Positions 23,820 through 24,326 of a DNA stretch of 24,326 bases are shown here, in pieces. Positions within the stretch are counted from its first letter, which is position 1. Each line of letters begins with the position of its first letter. The notes beneath the pieces were generated by a model. It saw only the letters and a list, made by a program, of their open reading frames with translations. It did not search any database and had not been told where the DNA came from. This DNA is from an uncultured Collinsella sp. (GTDB taxonomy: Bacteria > Actinomycetota > Coriobacteriia > Coriobacteriales > Coriobacteriaceae). The stretch is taken from positions 1 through 24,326 of the forward strand of contig CAKUGM010000023.1 in the NCBI GenBank assembly GCA_934654625.1. The letters are read 5' to 3'. A program made the translations under genes and the position numbers.

Positions 23820-24326
23820 ATGACTCAGCCCGTTATCGGAACGCCGTGGAAAAAGCTCGATGCATCCGTTTCCAGCGAGGAGCTCGAGGGGGTGGAGAAG
23901 TATTGGCGCTGCGCTAACTATCTCTCCGTCGGCCAGATCTACCTGCGCTCCAATCCCTTGATGCGCAAGGATTTTGTCGACGAGAAGACGGGCGAGGTTC
24001 GTGACTTCGGCCGTCCCGACGTCAAGCATCGCCTGGTGGGCCACTGGGGCACCACTCCGGGCGTGAACTTTCTGTTTGGTCATGTAAACCGTCTTATTGC
24101 CGATCACCAGCAAAACGCCGTGTTCCTTATGGGCCCGGGCCACGGTGGCCCGGCGGGCACAGCCCAATCCCTGCTCGATGGTACCTATCGCGAGATTCGT
24201 CCCGATATCACCGATGACGAGGCCGGCCTGCAAAAGTTCTTCCGCCAGTTCTCCTATCCCGGCGGCATTCCCAGTCACTTTGCGCCTGAAACCCCAGGCT
24301 CTATCCACGAGGGCGGTGAGCTGGGC
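23820..24326 (+). CDS. xfp: Xylulose-5-phosphate/fructose-6-phosphate phosphoketolase, N-terminal fragment
   Basis: 169 codons are visible; the gene continues past the right edge (full size ~790-830 residues). ThDP-dependent phosphoketolases split xylulose-5-P (and often fructose-6-P) with phosphate to acetyl-P and a shorter sugar phosphate, central to hexose/pentose fermentation in Bifidobacterium-type organisms. Motifs: [13 protein letters not shown] (30-42), GHWGTTPG (74-81), GPGHGGPA (105-112), [26 protein letters not shown] (144-169), all characteristic of Xfp. Start ATG at 23820 with AGGAGG seven bases upstream. Expression is probably controlled by the LacI-type regulator through the operators at 23455-23487. 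Confidence 0.97.
   Translation, partial: MTQPVIGTPWKKLDASVSSEELEGVEKYWRCANYLSVGQIYLRSNPLMRKDFVDEKTGEVRDFGRPDVKHRLVGHWGTTPGVNFLFGHVNRLIADHQQNAVFLMGPGHGGPAGTAQSLLDGTYREIRPDITDDEAGLQKFFRQFSYPGGIPSHFAPETPGSIHEGGELG

Overview
The window reads as a high-GC, densely coded bacterial chromosome segment, most likely from a gut Coriobacteriia such as Collinsella. This is inferred from the dnaK-grpE-dnaJ-hspR order of Actinobacteria, the codon bias, a CCA-encoding tRNA-Arg, a phosphoketolase, and PTS and sortase-type surface genes. No species marker is present.

Bases 1-3150 hold a heat-shock operon on the + strand: the 3' end of dnaK, grpE, a dnaJ without the zinc-finger domain, the MerR-type repressor gene hspR and a small membrane protein gene, closed by a strong terminator. 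After a 0.55 kb gap containing a terminal-inverted-repeat element comes clpB (3634-6285). Then come a 55-residue charged protein and a small four-helix membrane protein on the - strand.

Bases 7190-13540 look like one redox and nickel-handling block. It contains hypB, a multi-pass membrane protein, a TetR repressor, a 927-residue iron-sulfur flavoprotein with a glutamate-synthase-beta-like core, and hypA. Three matching palindromes (TTGACR-N3-YGTCAA) lie in front of hypB and in the tetR/flavoprotein intergenic region. They suggest that one TetR regulator controls both transcription units. A second copy of the inverted-repeat element lies between hypB and the membrane protein gene.

Bases 13645-18020 look accessory: tRNA-Arg(CCU) with a palindromic terminator, a large hairpin, a single-chain DUF262 + HNH protein of the GmrSD restriction type, and a secreted protein with a sortase-like C-terminus.

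Bases 18064-21869 (- strand) encode an ascorbate/Ula-type PTS (EIIA, EIIB, EIIC), a phosphotriesterase-family hydrolase and a histidine phosphatase, plausibly a pathway for importing and opening a sugar lactone. A LacI-type regulator is divergent from it (22245-23258). The window ends inside a phosphoketolase gene, preceded by two AAAACGTTTT palindromes exactly 21 bp apart and a 0.3 kb structured leader.

The strongest leads are the two-copy inverted-repeat element, the TetR operator set tying hypB to the flavoprotein/hypA genes, the PTS/lactonase gene set, and three terminator-like hairpins placed inside operons just before a downstream ribosome binding site. No CRISPR array, transposase, integrase or rRNA gene was seen.
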